A DNA stretch of 64,000 bases from Elgaria multicarinata webbii. Taxonomy: Eukaryota > Chordata > Lepidosauria > Squamata > Anguidae. The DNA lies in the NCBI RefSeq assembly GCF_023053635.1, contig NC_086182.1:29993501-30057500 (forward strand), read 5' to 3'. The notes under the pieces were generated by a model. It did no database searches. It saw nothing but the letters and a program-made list of their open reading frames with translations, and was not told where the DNA came from. Positions 48,015-63,529 of this stretch are shown here, piece by piece. Each line of letters opens with the position of its first letter. The stretch's first letter is position 1. The translations under genes and the position numbers were made by a program.

Positions 48015-49240
48015 CAGAAGAGCCTAACAGTTTTGCAAATAATCTGATACCACTTTTAGTTCAAGAAGCACTTCACTGAAAAGATTCAGGCAAAATACAA
48101 AGCCAAACTCTATTTGGTTTAGAATGCCATGTCTTTGGGGGCCTTGCTAGACGATGTCGGATAAGCCGGCAGGGAGGCGGGGCGACGGCGCGCTAACTTT
48201 TGCGCGCGCCGCCCCGCCTCCTACACGCACAACGCGCAGGGACTACGGAAGCCCTGCAGCGTTGGCCATTTTTGTTGTTGTTGTTAAAGGGGTCACGTGC
48301 ACCCCAAAGACTCCAGAGAAGGTAAGTGGTGTTTTTTTACTTAAGCCCCCCCAATCCGCTCCTGATCCCCTCCCATGCCTCCTGCCCACTCTTTCCCCGC
48401 CTTCCCTCCCCGTCCCCGATCTGTGCCGCCCTCCGCCATCCCCCTCTCCTGCCGGTCCGGCCTTCCCCCCATCTCCCCCCCGGGATCCTCCCAGCTCGAT
48501 GGGCACAGCGCTCGTATGAGCGCTGTGCCCAGTCCGTGGCTTTTCCCGGCTACTTGCAAGTAAGTGAGTAGCCACAAAAAGCCACGGACCTTGCTAGACG
48601 TTCCGCAGCCCCGGCGTCAGGCCGGGGCTGCGGAAAAGGCGCGCCATAAGCAACTTCTCTTATGGCGCGTTAAGGGAGGTTTTAGCGTGGCCTGACCCGG
48701 AATTCCCCTGTGTGTCATCTGGACGCACAGCAGGGAAACCGGGCCTCACAGCGCGCTAAGACCTTGTCTAGCAAGGCCCTCAGAATTTGATTTATGGCTG
48801 ATTTACATTCAGAAGCAATAGAATTACAGGAATTGTTGACTCAACAGCTGCACAGGATCCAATCTGACACACCCAGTAAGTGTCTGCCAATCTTTTTAAT
48901 TCAATAGTTTTATTGCAACAACCAATAAAACATTCATATATATTGCCAATGTAGCAATAATGGAGAACTACTGACATTTGTTCCTGCTAATGTATCAGCA
49001 ATTAATACAAAGAAGCCAGTTTCCTTCACTTCATGAGAAACTGACTCCAGAACCATTCTGCTCATAATGCTTAACATCAGTGGACTTTCAGCTGTGTGCT
49101 TCCATCTATGCTCCAACGGTACATTTGTAAAGAAATGGAAATATTTCAAAATACCGATCACCCTCCATAAATAAATGCCAATAAGCCTGCACAGAACTCT
49201 TACTAAAGGGTCCCAAACCTGGGTGTGCCTGTAGAACATC
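48015..49240 (-). pseudogene. Third ZMYM1-like hAT transposase relic, interrupted
   Basis: 48,015-48,128 and 48,781-48,840 match 18,140-18,300 (AAATAATCTGATACCAC, TTTGGTTTAGAATGCCA, GATTTACATTC). Minus-strand coding at about 49,000-49,120 (SRMVLESVSHEVKETGFFVL) matches the DUF4371 region just upstream in such transposases. It covers a part missing from the 17.3-kb copy. A GC-rich inverted-repeat element splits it, and frames are broken. Confidence 0.65.
48137..48780. mobile_element. GC-rich inverted-repeat DNA transposon, about 644 bp
   Basis: The left end GGGGGCCTTGCTAGACGATG and right end GTCTAGCAAGGCCCT are inverted repeats. Inner motifs GGCGCGCTAAC and GCGCGCTAAG are also inverted. It interrupts a hAT relic. 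Its CpG-rich interior mimics a CpG island but no exon is supported. The TIR core GCTAGAC links it to 1,756 and 5,474. Confidence 0.75.
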
Positions 49241-49387
49241 TCCCCACTAAGGGAAGTGTGGTGGATATAAAAATATAAATTTTACAAACTTCAAACTAAC
49301 CTCGTCCGTACGGCTAAAGCATAAAACCACATGCAAATAAAGTTTCTGGGTTTGGTTTTCTGTCGCTATTGGAATCCTGTTGTCATG

Positions 49388-49827
49388 GCTCATTGCCAAA
49401 TGAATGGATTTACATACTCAATTATGAAACTGAAGATGTAAAAGTAAAAACCATATTAATAATAATGGAATGTTATCTTAAATAACATTCTCTCCACCCC
49501 GCCTTCTTCCGCTGAGCTCTCCGACCCAGCCGGGACGGAGGTAGGTGGGTGGCAGCGGCGGCGGAAAGGATGCCTCTTCCTCGTCTCTTCTCCAGGAAAG
49601 TTACACGATCGCTTTGGGGCCGCACTGGGGGCGCATGGAAGCGCCCTCAGTACTACGTGTGGAATCCCCCTGGATTCCAGTAAATTCTGCCTCACATTGC
49701 TAAAGTAAACCTGATGTCAAGCCCTTTGGCTTCCCTTGCCATTTGAATGGATTTACATACTCAATTATAAAACTGAAGATGTGAAAGTAAAAACCATACT
49801 ACTAATAATGGAATGTTATCTTAAAAG
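49388..49827. repeat. Local duplication around a fold-back element arm
   Basis: 49,388-49,485 and 49,733-49,827 are near-identical (GGATTTACATACTCAATTAT, GGAATGTTATCTTAAA). Between them are one arm of the 3,899-type fold-back element (49,486-49,673) and a 60-bp piece (CATTGCTAAAGTAAACC, TTTGGCTTCCC) that recurs at about 50,211-50,284. Confidence 0.75.
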
Positions 49828-49977
49828 CTTCAAGCCAACTAGATTTCCAGGCCCACTTAGAGTGTAGGTCTGTATGGTGGTGGTGAGTGGTTGTGTTCGG
49901 TAAGCATTTGGCTTTTGCAAGTGTGCATCAATCTGCTCTCCAATTTTTATGGAAGTTCCCTGCCCAAGCGGCCTCAG

Positions 49978-50140
49978 CATAGAATCATAGAATCAGAATA
50001 GCAGAGTTGGAAGGGGCCTACAAGGCCATTGAGTCCAACCCCCTGCTCAATGCAGGAATCCACCCTAAAGCATCTCTGACAGATTGTTGTCCAGCTGCCT
50101 CTTGAAGGCCTCTAGTGTGGGAGAGCCCACAATGGGGGAG
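49978..50140 (-). mobile_element. CR1 LINE 3' tail, - strand
   Basis: ATAGAATCATAGAATCAGAA followed by GCAGAGTTGGAAGGGGCCTA is the reversed CR1 terminus; minus-strand coding gives SPTLEAFKRQLDNNL. It is truncated after about 160 bp. Confidence 0.85.
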
Positions 50141-50284
50141 TATGTCCTCCTGATGCCGCAAAGTAAAACATTTTGTTCTGAATACAGCAACTCCACGCCA
50201 ATGTAACGAACTGGATTCCAGTAAGTTCTTCCCCACATTGCCAAAGACAACCAGATGTCAAGCTCTTTGGCTTCCCCTGCCATT

Positions 50285-51350
50285 TGTTGCTGCCTGAGTC
50301 AGAACCAAGAATTCTCTTCTGTTTTGTTAGGTTGGACGGGTGTCCTATTTTTCAGGGGACATTCCTCTATTTGAAGAGCTGCCCAGCCCAAGTCCAGTTT
50401 AAAAGTAAAGAGTCCAAAGAAGAGAGAGCAACAAATGGTTCTTCTACCTGGACAGAAGAACAAGCAGCAGGCACAGAGATCACCTGGTCACTGTCTTCCC
50501 CGCTTGAACTGAATTTCTATTTAAAGTCTAGGCATCATTTCTAAGTTGGCCACATCTACATATAAAGTGTCATGTGCATATTTTAGGCTGATCAACGTCC
50601 CTCTTTGTCCTTTTTGTTGTTAATGCATTTCCTGGGTTTTTGGTAAGGTGTCAGTTGCCACCCCTCCCCATGGCATGCTAGTAAGAAAAAAGAGAGCAAC
50701 CCGAGGATATTTGGAGTGCCTTCCACTTGCCACTGAGTAACTACAGGGTTCCCCTCAAAAATATTCAGCCCTCCAGAAAATGTACAGCCTCAGCACTCAT
50801 TCATTCCAAAATTTATAAAAAAAAACCCTCCACAGATACAATTCCTTCATAAATAACCTTTTTTTCTGCCAGGGAATCCAGACCTTGCATAGTATGAAAG
50901 CCCGGGTCAAAGATGTGGTGAGGTCAACATACCTTCCAACTGCAAGGATTTTGTGATCCTACTATGTGAATCGAGTGCTGGGCTAGATGGAACCTTGGTC
51001 TGATCCAGCAGGGCTCTTTTAATATTCTTAATCACATAAAAAAAATTGTGGGGTAGGTGCGAGCTTTCAGTGAAATTTTCAGGGCTTTGACACTTCCATT
51101 ACTAAGAGGTTAGAATGTGTGTTTTTCTCTCTTTTCCGTTCCACATTTGACATGCCCTGTTCTTTTCTCCCCTGTCAGGCAGGGAGATGGTTACAGTCAC
51201 TTTATTCCCTGACCCTGCACCAAACCCAGATGTTAGCTCTGTCCCCAGCTACTGACATTTCAGGACTTTATAAAATATTGTCAAAGTGAGACTTGGCTAT
51301 GGGGCAGTAAATAAATGTAATTAATAATCATTAATAATAATAATAAAAGA
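50285..51350. other. Mostly unassigned; LINE tails at about 50,955-51,030 and 51,285-51,350
   Basis: The first tail carries GTGCTGGGCTAGATGG and TGATCCAGCAGGGCTCTTTT (CR1-like). The second is an L2-like TGGCTATGGGGCAGTAAATA with an AAT tail. No exon is seen. Confidence 0.45.
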
Positions 51351-51385
51351 CAAAAACATCCACTTTGGTTGTAAGACAATTCTGT

Positions 51386-51391
51386 TTTATT
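51386..51391 (-). terminator. Poly(A) signal of the NNMT-like gene
   Basis: AATAAA on the minus strand lies 532 bp after the stop codon, giving a 3' UTR of about 550 bp. Confidence 0.7.
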
Positions 51392-51923
51392 GAGTGTAAT
51401 ACAGCTGTATGGAAAAAGTCCTACAGACAAAGAACTTCTCAATGGCAGTGTGAAAAGCAGGTATATTTATACATAGCAACATCTTAACCAATTATTAGCA
51501 GTTTGCAAAGTTCTAAAGCAAAACAAAGACACATCAAAGAAAACTTCTTCATTATACCTTATCAACAGATGGCCCAGAACTCTTCTGGCAATGTTGGATT
51601 GACCTGGATGGTCAGTTCTCATAATCAAGCTGGCTTTATTTGTCTTCTAATCTATAAAGAGGTCTTGACAGTTAGAAATTCCAACAAAGCATTTCCTTGC
51701 TGATATAACAGTTTTAGCATTACAGCACATTCAGGCGCATACATTATTCCAATCCCATCATTCAGTTCACTTGCAAGAACCAAACTACGTACAGAGGCCT
51801 ACATATAGAGCACGTATATCAAAGTTTCTGGCCATGTTTTCCCAATATCAATTCATCATAATAAAACTTGAAAACAATTCTGTTGCATCTCCCCAGTATT
51901 TCCCCAACCACTTCCCCTTTAGC

Positions 51924-56558
<4,635 letters not shown>

Positions 56559-57219
56559 GATCCTTGCAAAATCCTCAGCTGTTCTTTCCTGGGCTGGTCT
56601 TTAAAATGGTGTATTTTTGGTTCCACCTCCTTGGTTCTGTGATGCAATCCAAGGCTTCTCTCTCAGTCAAACCACACTGATAGTTCAGCTCATCGTCATC
56701 TCCTCGTTTGCCTATTTCCACTCCTCTAAAACAAAGAATGAAAGAAAGCAACTCTTTAATATGCCCCTAGGCAGCCAGGGGCAATCCTTACTTTGGTCAC
56801 CAGTCCCTTGCCTTTAAAAAATATAGACGCTGCTGCACTGCTGTCCTTTGCAGAAGCTGGCTGCTCTGCTTTGTCTTCAGTGGGCTGCTCTTGCTTCAGC
56901 TGGGCGGCAGATTCCTCTTCCAAACTGCATGTGCACAGAGCCTCGAAAGGTTTGGTGCTGCTGCTGCGTGGCTTCAGGCATGCGCGCTGCTTCAGGGCAC
57001 TTTAAAAAAGAAAAGAAAGGAAAGGAATACATGAAGTTCTTTTTTGCAATGGGGTTGTCGCTCAGGAGGGCACTGCTGGGTGGGTCAGTGGCTGAGCCCA
57101 GCTAGTGAATCTTTAACCTAGGCAAGAGTTGAAAAAAGGAGAGAGGTGAGAGTGGTTCCGTTCAGGTGTAACTTGGGGAAGGCTGGGAAGGCTAACCATG
57201 GTGCATGGTGCTTATCACT
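56559..57219 (-). promoter_or_regulatory. 5' flank of the NNMT-like gene
   Basis: The first 95 bp upstream of the ATG match 63,885-63,979 upstream of the second copy (AGCCTTGGATTGCATCA, GAGGATTTTGCAAGGATC), so they are likely shared 5' UTR. No TATA box is certain. The rest is unassigned. Confidence 0.5.
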
Positions 57220-58860
57220 AACATAAGAACAGCCCTGATGCTGGATCAGACCAAGGGTCCATCTATTTTTTTTATTTTTTTTATTTTAAATACAACAACA
57301 ACAAAAACAGCAAATAAAAATCGCTTGATACATAAACATAAAATCGCCTTAATATCGAATATTCAAATTTAACCTATTAAGCATATTTGTACTAAACATA
57401 ACAGTGCTCCCCCCACCTCAGGATCTCATTCCTGTTTCCAAAATCTCATAGTTTCATCTGTTGGTGGTTTCCCACTTCCTTTAGAGAACACAAACTCTAG
57501 GAACTTTTTCCATATACCCTCAAAATCGTTCGTTTTTACTATGCCTCTTTTCATTTTAATATTACATGTCAATTTATCATTTATAGCAATGTCGCACACT
57601 TCTTTATACCATTCTTCAATACAATAGTCTCTTTGAATCTTCCAGTTCCTAGCTACAATCAGCCTCGCAGCCGTCAGCAGGTTCGTTATCAGTTCTTTCA
57701 TTTCTTTATTACATTTAAATTCTTCTTGCAGTGAGAGTAGTGCAATCCTTGGTGTAACCTCTACTTTAAATCCCACAATCTGCTCAATCTCAAAGAACAC
57801 CATCTTCCACAACTTTTGCACATGTTTACAATCCCACCACATATGTAAATACGTTCCTTTTTCACCACAACCCCTCCAACAATCTGCTGAAAACTGATTA
57901 TTAATCTTATTTAATCTAACCGGAGTTAAATACCACCGCCATACAAGTTTATAGTAATTCTCCTTTATTCTTACTGACATATTTCTCAACACTCTCTGTC
58001 TCCATAGTCCTTCCCATCTCTGCTGTCCTATTTGAATCTTCAAATCAGTCTCCCAAACCACTTTCCCGACACTATCCAACACTCCTTTCTCAGCTAATAT
58101 ATTATATAGTTGACTCATTAACCCTTTTGTCCCTATATTTTGTCCCTTATCAATTTCTTTTTTTTCAATTAATTCCTCAAATTTTGTCCTCTCTCCACAC
58201 TCTCCATTTTCTCTCACCCAATTTTTAGTCCATTGTTCCAATTGCCCATAGTTTAACCACATTAATTTCAAATCTTTTAAAACTTCTTCCAACCTCTCTC
58301 TTGTATTCATCCCCCTTAAGCATTCTCTTAATTTCAATTTGTTTTTTTTTCTTTTAAAACTTTGCTTAATCTATTCTTTAAGGTTTCAGGAAATTTCTTT
58401 AGCATTATCACCGGTGTTAAGGAGGAATTACTTGAAAGCAGTTCCTTTTTATATTTATTCCAAAGTTCCCAATGGAACTTCAAAAAGTGATTATCTAAAT
58501 CATTAAGCCATTTACCCTTCCCTTTCTCCTTAAAAAATACATTCTGCAATTTTAACTCAATATTACCTAATGTATTTTCCTCCATCCATTCTAAGTCCCC
58601 TGCCCCTAAAATTGCTTCAACAATATGTCTTAACCTGTTTGCTATATAATAGTACTCAAGGTTTGGGAGACTCCAAGGGTCCATCTAGTCCAGCACTCTA
58701 TTCACACAGTGGACAACCAGCTGTCGACCAGGATCCCCCGAGCAGGACATGGTACAACAGCACCCTCCAGCCCATGTTCCCCAGCAACTGGTGCACACAG
58801 GCTCACTACCTCAGATACTGGACGTAGCACATAACCATCAGGGTTGGTCTCGGTTGATGC
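57220..58860 (-). mobile_element. CR1-like LINE tail split by an L1
   Basis: 57,220-57,265 and 58,673-58,860 carry AAGAACAGCCCTGATGCTGG, GATCAGACCAAGGG, TAGTCCAGCACTC and CAACAGCACCCTCC, the reversed CR1-like 3' end of 11,440-11,620. An L1 sits between the parts. Confidence 0.75.
57266..58672 (-). mobile_element. 5'-truncated L1-clade LINE, - strand
   Basis: CCAAGGGTCCATCTA is an exact 15-bp target duplication at 57,251-57,265 and 58,673-58,687. Minus-strand coding gives the ORF2 C-terminus, including WLNYGQLEQWTKNWVRENG and CWRGCGEKGTYLHMWWDC. It ends in KGSGKPPTDETMRFWKQE. One frame break lies near 58,335 in a T run. It is related to but clearly diverged from the full-length L1 at 21,590. 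It inserted about 700 bp upstream of the NNMT-like start. Confidence 0.92.
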
Positions 58861-59728
58861 TAGTGCTCCCACTGCACATGCACTACCCCACCCCTGTGCC
58901 ATGTTTCTTGATGATGTGTAGCTTCTTCTTTCATCGCTGCAGGGTACGGGAGTAGCTGCTCTTCTGTAACTGTTTGGAGAACATGGGCAGAGGTTTCCTG
59001 GCCTCTTGGACATTGGCTGGCTGGGCAGAGATGTTTTCATTTTAACCAGCAGCCGCAGGTGTTTGTACCTTGGAGAGCGGAGTACAAGGTTGCTGTGTTG
59101 ATAGCAACAGTTTGGGATAGAAAACAGCTTTGTTCCCCACTAGGGATATTGCGGGCATCTTACATGGGGGTGGAGTATGATGGACTCCGCCCTCCTCAGC
59201 CTGCTTGTCTAGGGTCCACGAAGCCTCGTCACCACCCAACCCCACTCACCGCACTGTCCTGGCCACTGGACATCATTGTGAGCATCTGGGGAGCACCAAC
59301 CATCCACTAGTCTCCTTAGTAAGCTGCCATTGTGCATAAAAATGGTGGTTCGTTATTCTGCACAAAAGGTGTTTTACGGTGATTACCAAACACACACACA
59401 CACATACACACAGGCTTGCTGGATTAGCAGTCCAAAGGCATGTGCTCCCATGATCTTGGAGAACATACTTCAAATACGCAGGCAGCAGAGGCAACTTGCC
59501 ATTATCTAAACCACCTTCTGCATCCATTGCAGCAAACACAAGGAGCCTACTGTATTTTCCTCTTCATAACGTTGAGTTTCTCTGAAACTTGTTTATTCTT
59601 GACCGGGAATGACCCTGCAGCACAGTCTGATTGTGAAACTGTAGTCCAATTCACTCTAGGGCAATTACTAATTCAACTTTCTGGGAAGCAAAAAAAGCGT
59701 GGCCTGCATTCAAAATAATAAAATAACA
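58861..59728. other. No gene recognised; CA microsatellite at about 59,391-59,412
   Basis: No exon or named repeat is supported apart from the short CA run. Confidence 0.35.
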
Positions 59729-60747
59729 TAGGGTGACCATATTTTGGAAACCAAAAAAGAGGACAACATGGTCGCCCCCAAGGGGGCGTGTACAGTACCA
59801 AGGAGGTGTGCCCATCCGAACATAGCCTTGGTCACATGTCTGATTTTACAGCACACATTTAAGACAAATCTGTTCTACATCACAGAAATAAAGAACAAGT
59901 GAGAGATTTAATGTATCTGAAATTAACTTCACTCACTCCTACTTGTGTAGGTTTTGCTGTACTTTGAAGCTTTTGCTATACTCTGTGTGTTACATTCTCC
60001 CCTTCCCTCAAATATCTTTTCTGACTGTATCTTCACTCATTGCAAGCTGCTGTTGTTGTTAACAGGGTTTGCTACTGCCCCCAGATCTGTTTCAAATTTG
60101 GTACAGCTAAAGCTCTACCTAAATGCTTTCATGGTGCCAACTTTCAGCTCTCTATCTTTAAAAATGACAGTTTTAAAAATAATAATTTAAAACCTAATTT
60201 TTAAAAAATTCCTAAAAAATCAATGGATGAACGGATCTGTTTCAAATTTAGTGTGGCTAAAGCTCTACCTAAATCCTATCATGGTACAAAGTTTCATCGC
60301 TTTATCTTTAAAAATGATGATTTTAAAAATAATAATTTTAAAACCTCAATTTTTAAAAAATGTCTAAAAAAAATCAATGGATGAATGGACCTGTTTCAAA
60401 TTTGGTGTGGCTAAAGCTCTACCTAAATCCTTTCATGGTGCAAAGTTTCATCTCTTTATCTTTAAAAATGATGATTTAAAAATAATATTTTTAAAACCAC
60501 AATTTTTTAAAAAAAATCCTAAAAAATCAATGGATGAACAGATCTGTTTCAAATAAGGTATGACTAAAGCCCTTCCTAAGAGCTACATTGTGCCAAGTTT
60601 CATGCCTTTATCTTAAAAAAACAACAGAGTTATAAGCATTTTTGTTAATTCCCATCACAGCTGCTCTTTGGGAAAATCCGGATTTCCCCTCCCCCTCCCG
60701 GATTTGCCATAAAAAACCCGGACAAATCCGGTCATGTGGTCACCCTA
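59729..60747. mobile_element. Large GGGTGACC-type DNA element with internal tandem repeats
   Basis: TAGGGTGACCATATTTTGG at the left and CATGTGGTCACCCTA at the right are the terminal inverted repeats. From about 60,085 to 60,610 there are four units of about 152 bp (ACAGCTAAAGCTCTACCTAA, TTTATCTTTAAAAATGA, AAAATCAATGGATGAA). There is no coding capacity. Its left 330 bp recur in inverted orientation at 63,530-63,878. Confidence 0.8.
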
Positions 60748-60750
60748 GAC

Positions 60751-60919
60751 TAGAGTGACCAGATTTAAAAGAGGGCAAGGCTCCTGCAGCTTTTACTGTT
60801 GTGATGAAGAAGGAATTTCACCAGGTTCTCCATATATACAAACGACACCTGCAGAAATCCCCTTTTCAATACAACTGTTAAAGATACAGCAGCCCTGTGC
60901 TCCTTTCCATTTGGTCACC
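60751..60919. mobile_element. GGGTGACC-type MITE, 169 bp
   Basis: TAGAGTGACCAGATTTAAAA to CCATTTGGTCACCCA, with TTTTACTGTTGTGATG and ACAACTGTTAAAGATACA inside. It is the compact form of the element split at 7,400-7,786. Confidence 0.75.
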
Positions 60920-60939
60920 CAATCGGAAGGTGGTAACAA

Positions 60940-61060
60940 GGAAGAGGACTTCTCCGTGGCAACCCCACATTTATGGAATGAACCCCCAGCAGGACTTGTC
61001 TTGTCTTGTCCTAAAACAGAAACCAAAAAAAGAAAGAAAAAAGGAAGAGATAATCTCTAT
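60940..61060 (+). mobile_element. Possible L2 LINE fragment
   Basis: The + frame contains EEDFSVATPHLWNEPPAGL, a degraded form of the L2 ORF2 C-terminus (RAFSVVAPRLWNDLPDEA). It is short and decayed. Confidence 0.5.
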
Positions 61061-61084
61061 TGTTAAAAAGTAGGAAAGTTTTAA

Positions 61085-61589
61085 TCTCTTTGTACTGATA
61101 TCTCAAACGTTTAAAAATGTGTTGTTGTAACAAGACTTTTTGAATAAAAGTTCAACGTTTCGGATCTACCGATCCTTCTTCAGGAGCTATTAACAAAGAA
61201 AAAAAAATTTTTTTTAACACATGCCATATTTATATTGAATATTGTTTTACATTATACACGAGAAAGAGTAAAAGTCTGAAAAAAACACAAGAGGAGAACA
61301 AAAGGAAGAAAAAGAAAAAGCAAACAGAACAACACATTTTCTTTGTAATTAATAGTAACCTAACCTTCCTTGGAAAACATTAGTATTGTATATTTTTTAA
61401 AAAACAGCAATTTACAGTGTTTTCCCCTCATTATTTTGACGTTGCCCCAAAATAGGCCTTTCCTCTACTCCCACACATCTGGCAACATACGATAAAGTTT
61501 TTAATCAGATCATGGGACATTGTTTGGATATGTGTGGGCTTATGTGTGTCAGCTCTGTTTATGTTTGCAGCTAAACTGTTCTGATATTT
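61085..61589 (-). mobile_element. Possible Penelope-like element fragment
   Basis: At 61,151-61,186 the minus strand has a hammerhead-like core (next entry), a pattern known from the terminal repeats of Penelope-like retroelements. I see no Penelope reverse transcriptase or GIY-YIG coding. Edges are not defined. Confidence 0.35.
61151..61186 (-). ncRNA. Hammerhead-ribozyme-like motif
   Basis: On the minus strand CTGAAGA (61,177-61,183, fits CUGANGA) is followed by a perfect stem GGATC-GGTA-GATCC and then GAAAC (61,157-61,161). That is the core order of a hammerhead with stem II formed. Stems I and III are not convincing, so activity is doubtful. Confidence 0.35.
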
Positions 61590-61672
61590 TGCATAATACT
61601 GTATTTTTAAGGCGTTTAATCTTTGTAAACCACCCAACAGCTTTGGCTACTAGGCAAATGCAATAAATGAAA
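61590..61672 (+). mobile_element. L2 LINE 3' tail
   Basis: TTTGTAAACCACCCAACAGC, then a CAATAAATGAAATG tail: an L2 terminus, strongly truncated. Confidence 0.65.
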
Positions 61673-61820
61673 TGAAATGTGGCATTGATTAAAATCCCCT
61701 CTTTTGACACAGTTATTAAAGACACAGAAGTTATTGAAGGCACAGATGGAGGGTGGATTGGAGAATTTTGCCTGAGCACAGTTCAGCCCAAACAATTTGA
61801 GCTCAGAATTGCTCAAATTC

Positions 61821-61995
61821 ACAGCCATGGTTCAGCAGCGTGCTGACCGTACTGCACTGGAACTGCCTCCAGAACCAGATCAAACCCCGCCTCCACTGCC
61901 GCTGCCTCCTTGGCTGTCCCAGAACCCAGGAGTCTGGCAACTGGAGTGGCAACTGGGGTGGCAAGCTCCTTGTTTGGGTGGGTGGGTGCTTGCCT
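61821..61995 (+). repeat. 175-bp direct duplication, copy 1
   Basis: Matches 62,888-63,062 at a distance of 1,067 bp with few differences (ATGGTTCAGCAGCGTGCTGA, CTGCCTCCAGAACCAGA, GGGGTGGCAAGCTCC). Each copy has an ATG and an open proline-rich frame, but I recognise no protein. Confidence 0.8.
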
Positions 61996-62233
61996 TTGTC
62001 TCTGAGTCACCCAGGAGATGCCACTGAGCCCAGCAAAGAGAAGCTGAGCCAGTCTTCACCAACCTAGTTCCCTCCAGATGTGGAGGACTCCAACCCATGT
62101 GGGTTGGGGATGATGGGAGTTGCAGTTTAAAATATCTAGAAGGCACCAGGTTGTGGGAGGACGAGGTGAGTCTTCCTGGCCTTCACTGATGAAGTGACCA
62201 ATGAGGAGAGGAGGAATTTAGCTCAGAATTGTG

Positions 62234-62530
62234 TAGGGTGACCATATGAAAAGGAGGACAGGGCTCCTATATCTTTAACAGTTGTATAGAAAGGGGAATT
62301 TCATCAGGTGTCGTTTGTAGGCATACAGCACCTGTTGAAATCCAGTCTTCATCACGACAGTTAAAACGGCAGGAGCCCTGTGCTGTTTTGTATCTGGTCA
62401 CTGTCCTGCAGCTTTAACTGTTGTGATGAAAAGGAAATTTCACCAGGTGCTGCATGCATACATCTGCTGAAATCCCTTTTTTCTATGCAACTGTTAAAGG
62501 TACAGGAGCCTTGTCCTGCTTTCCCTAGAA
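62234..62530. mobile_element. GGGTGACC-type MITE, rearranged double copy
   Basis: TAGGGTGACCATATGAAAAG opens it. Two sets of the inner landmarks (ACAGTTAAAACGGCAGGAGC, then CAGCTTTAACTGTTGTGATG) occur in sequence. The right terminal repeat is degraded. Confidence 0.7.
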
Positions 62531-62631
62531 CTGTCTCGTTTACACAAAGCCATCTCCAAGTCTGAAGGCCAGACTGATGATAACCTTCAATGCATCCTTG
62601 TATTTAAAGGCTGCAGCTCTGTATGTGTGCA

Positions 62632-62672
62632 TGTGAGAGAGAGAGAGACAGAGACAGAGAGAAAGAGAGATC
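62632..62672. repeat. GA-rich microsatellite
   Basis: An imperfect run of GA units with CA interruptions. Confidence 0.8.
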
Positions 62673-62887
62673 ATTACTGAGATGGCAGAAGACATGGAGA
62701 GGGAATTTAACCCTTTTCTTCCCCCTGTGGTCCTGGGGGGAGGGGAGATAACATCCCACCTGCTGCCATTGGTGGCAATGGGAGCTTTCTTTCATTTATA
62801 TCCAACTTTTTTCCTCTAAGGAACTCAAGGTGGCATACAAAATCCTCCTCTCCAAGCCACAGTTAAACACCATGCAACAAGGGCTCA

Positions 62888-63062
62888 CAGCCATGGTTCA
62901 GCAGCGTGCTGACCATACTGCACTGGAACTGCCTCCAGAACCAGAACAAACCCCGCCTCCACTGCCGTTGCCTCCTTGGCTGTCCCAGAACCCAGGAGTC
63001 TGGCAACTGGGGTGGCAAACTGGGGTGGCAAGCTCCTTGTTTGGGTGGTTGTGTGCTTGCCC
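62888..63062 (+). repeat. 175-bp direct duplication, copy 2
   Basis: Second copy of 61,821-61,995. It lies about 20 bp upstream of a truncated L1 tail, so it may have been carried or joined during that insertion. Confidence 0.8.
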
Positions 63063-63084
63063 CCTCTGTCCCCACAAGCATCAC

Positions 63085-63427
63085 CAATGACATGAAATAT
63101 GACACACCTGTAATTCTAAGAAGAGGCATAACAAATACGAATGAATTTGAGGGAATTTGGAAACAGTTCCTGGTATATGTGTTCTCTAAGGGAAGTGGAA
63201 AACCACCACCAGAAGAAGTAATGAGATTTTGGAAGCAGGAATAGATCCCAAAGGGTGAAGGGGAGCAATTGTATTGTATTGTATTGTTTGATCATGAATA
63301 TTGATAAATTACAAATGTTAACAGTTGAGCAAATTTATGTAATATTTCTTTCTTTCTTTTGATTGATTGTGTAAATGTGAAGTTGATGTATTTTAATTTG
63401 TGTTAATAAAAACTTTTTAAAAATGTT
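63085..63427 (+). mobile_element. 5'-truncated L1-clade LINE 3' end
   Basis: The + frame gives TNEFEGIWKQFLVYVFSKGS and GKPPPEEVMRFWKQE then TAG, the L1 ORF2 C-terminus. A 3' UTR ends in AATAAAAACTTTTTAAAAA. No clear target duplication is seen. Confidence 0.85.
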
Positions 63428-63529
63428 AGAGTAGAGAAACTTGTGACATTCATAAACAAGTTATTTAAAAATATATATATGGAAATTTAAAAATAAAAAA
63501 GCCAGCCATCCGGCCAGCCAATAGCCAAC

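Noticed and set aside
48170-48560. CpG island promoter of a host gene
   Set aside because: The GC-rich stretch is the interior of an inverted-repeat transposon and no exon follows.
59720-60760. 8-bp hAT target duplication around the GGGTGACC elements
   Set aside because: Flanking 8-mers do not match at 7,400, 59,729 or 60,751; only TA is shared, so I left the superfamily open.
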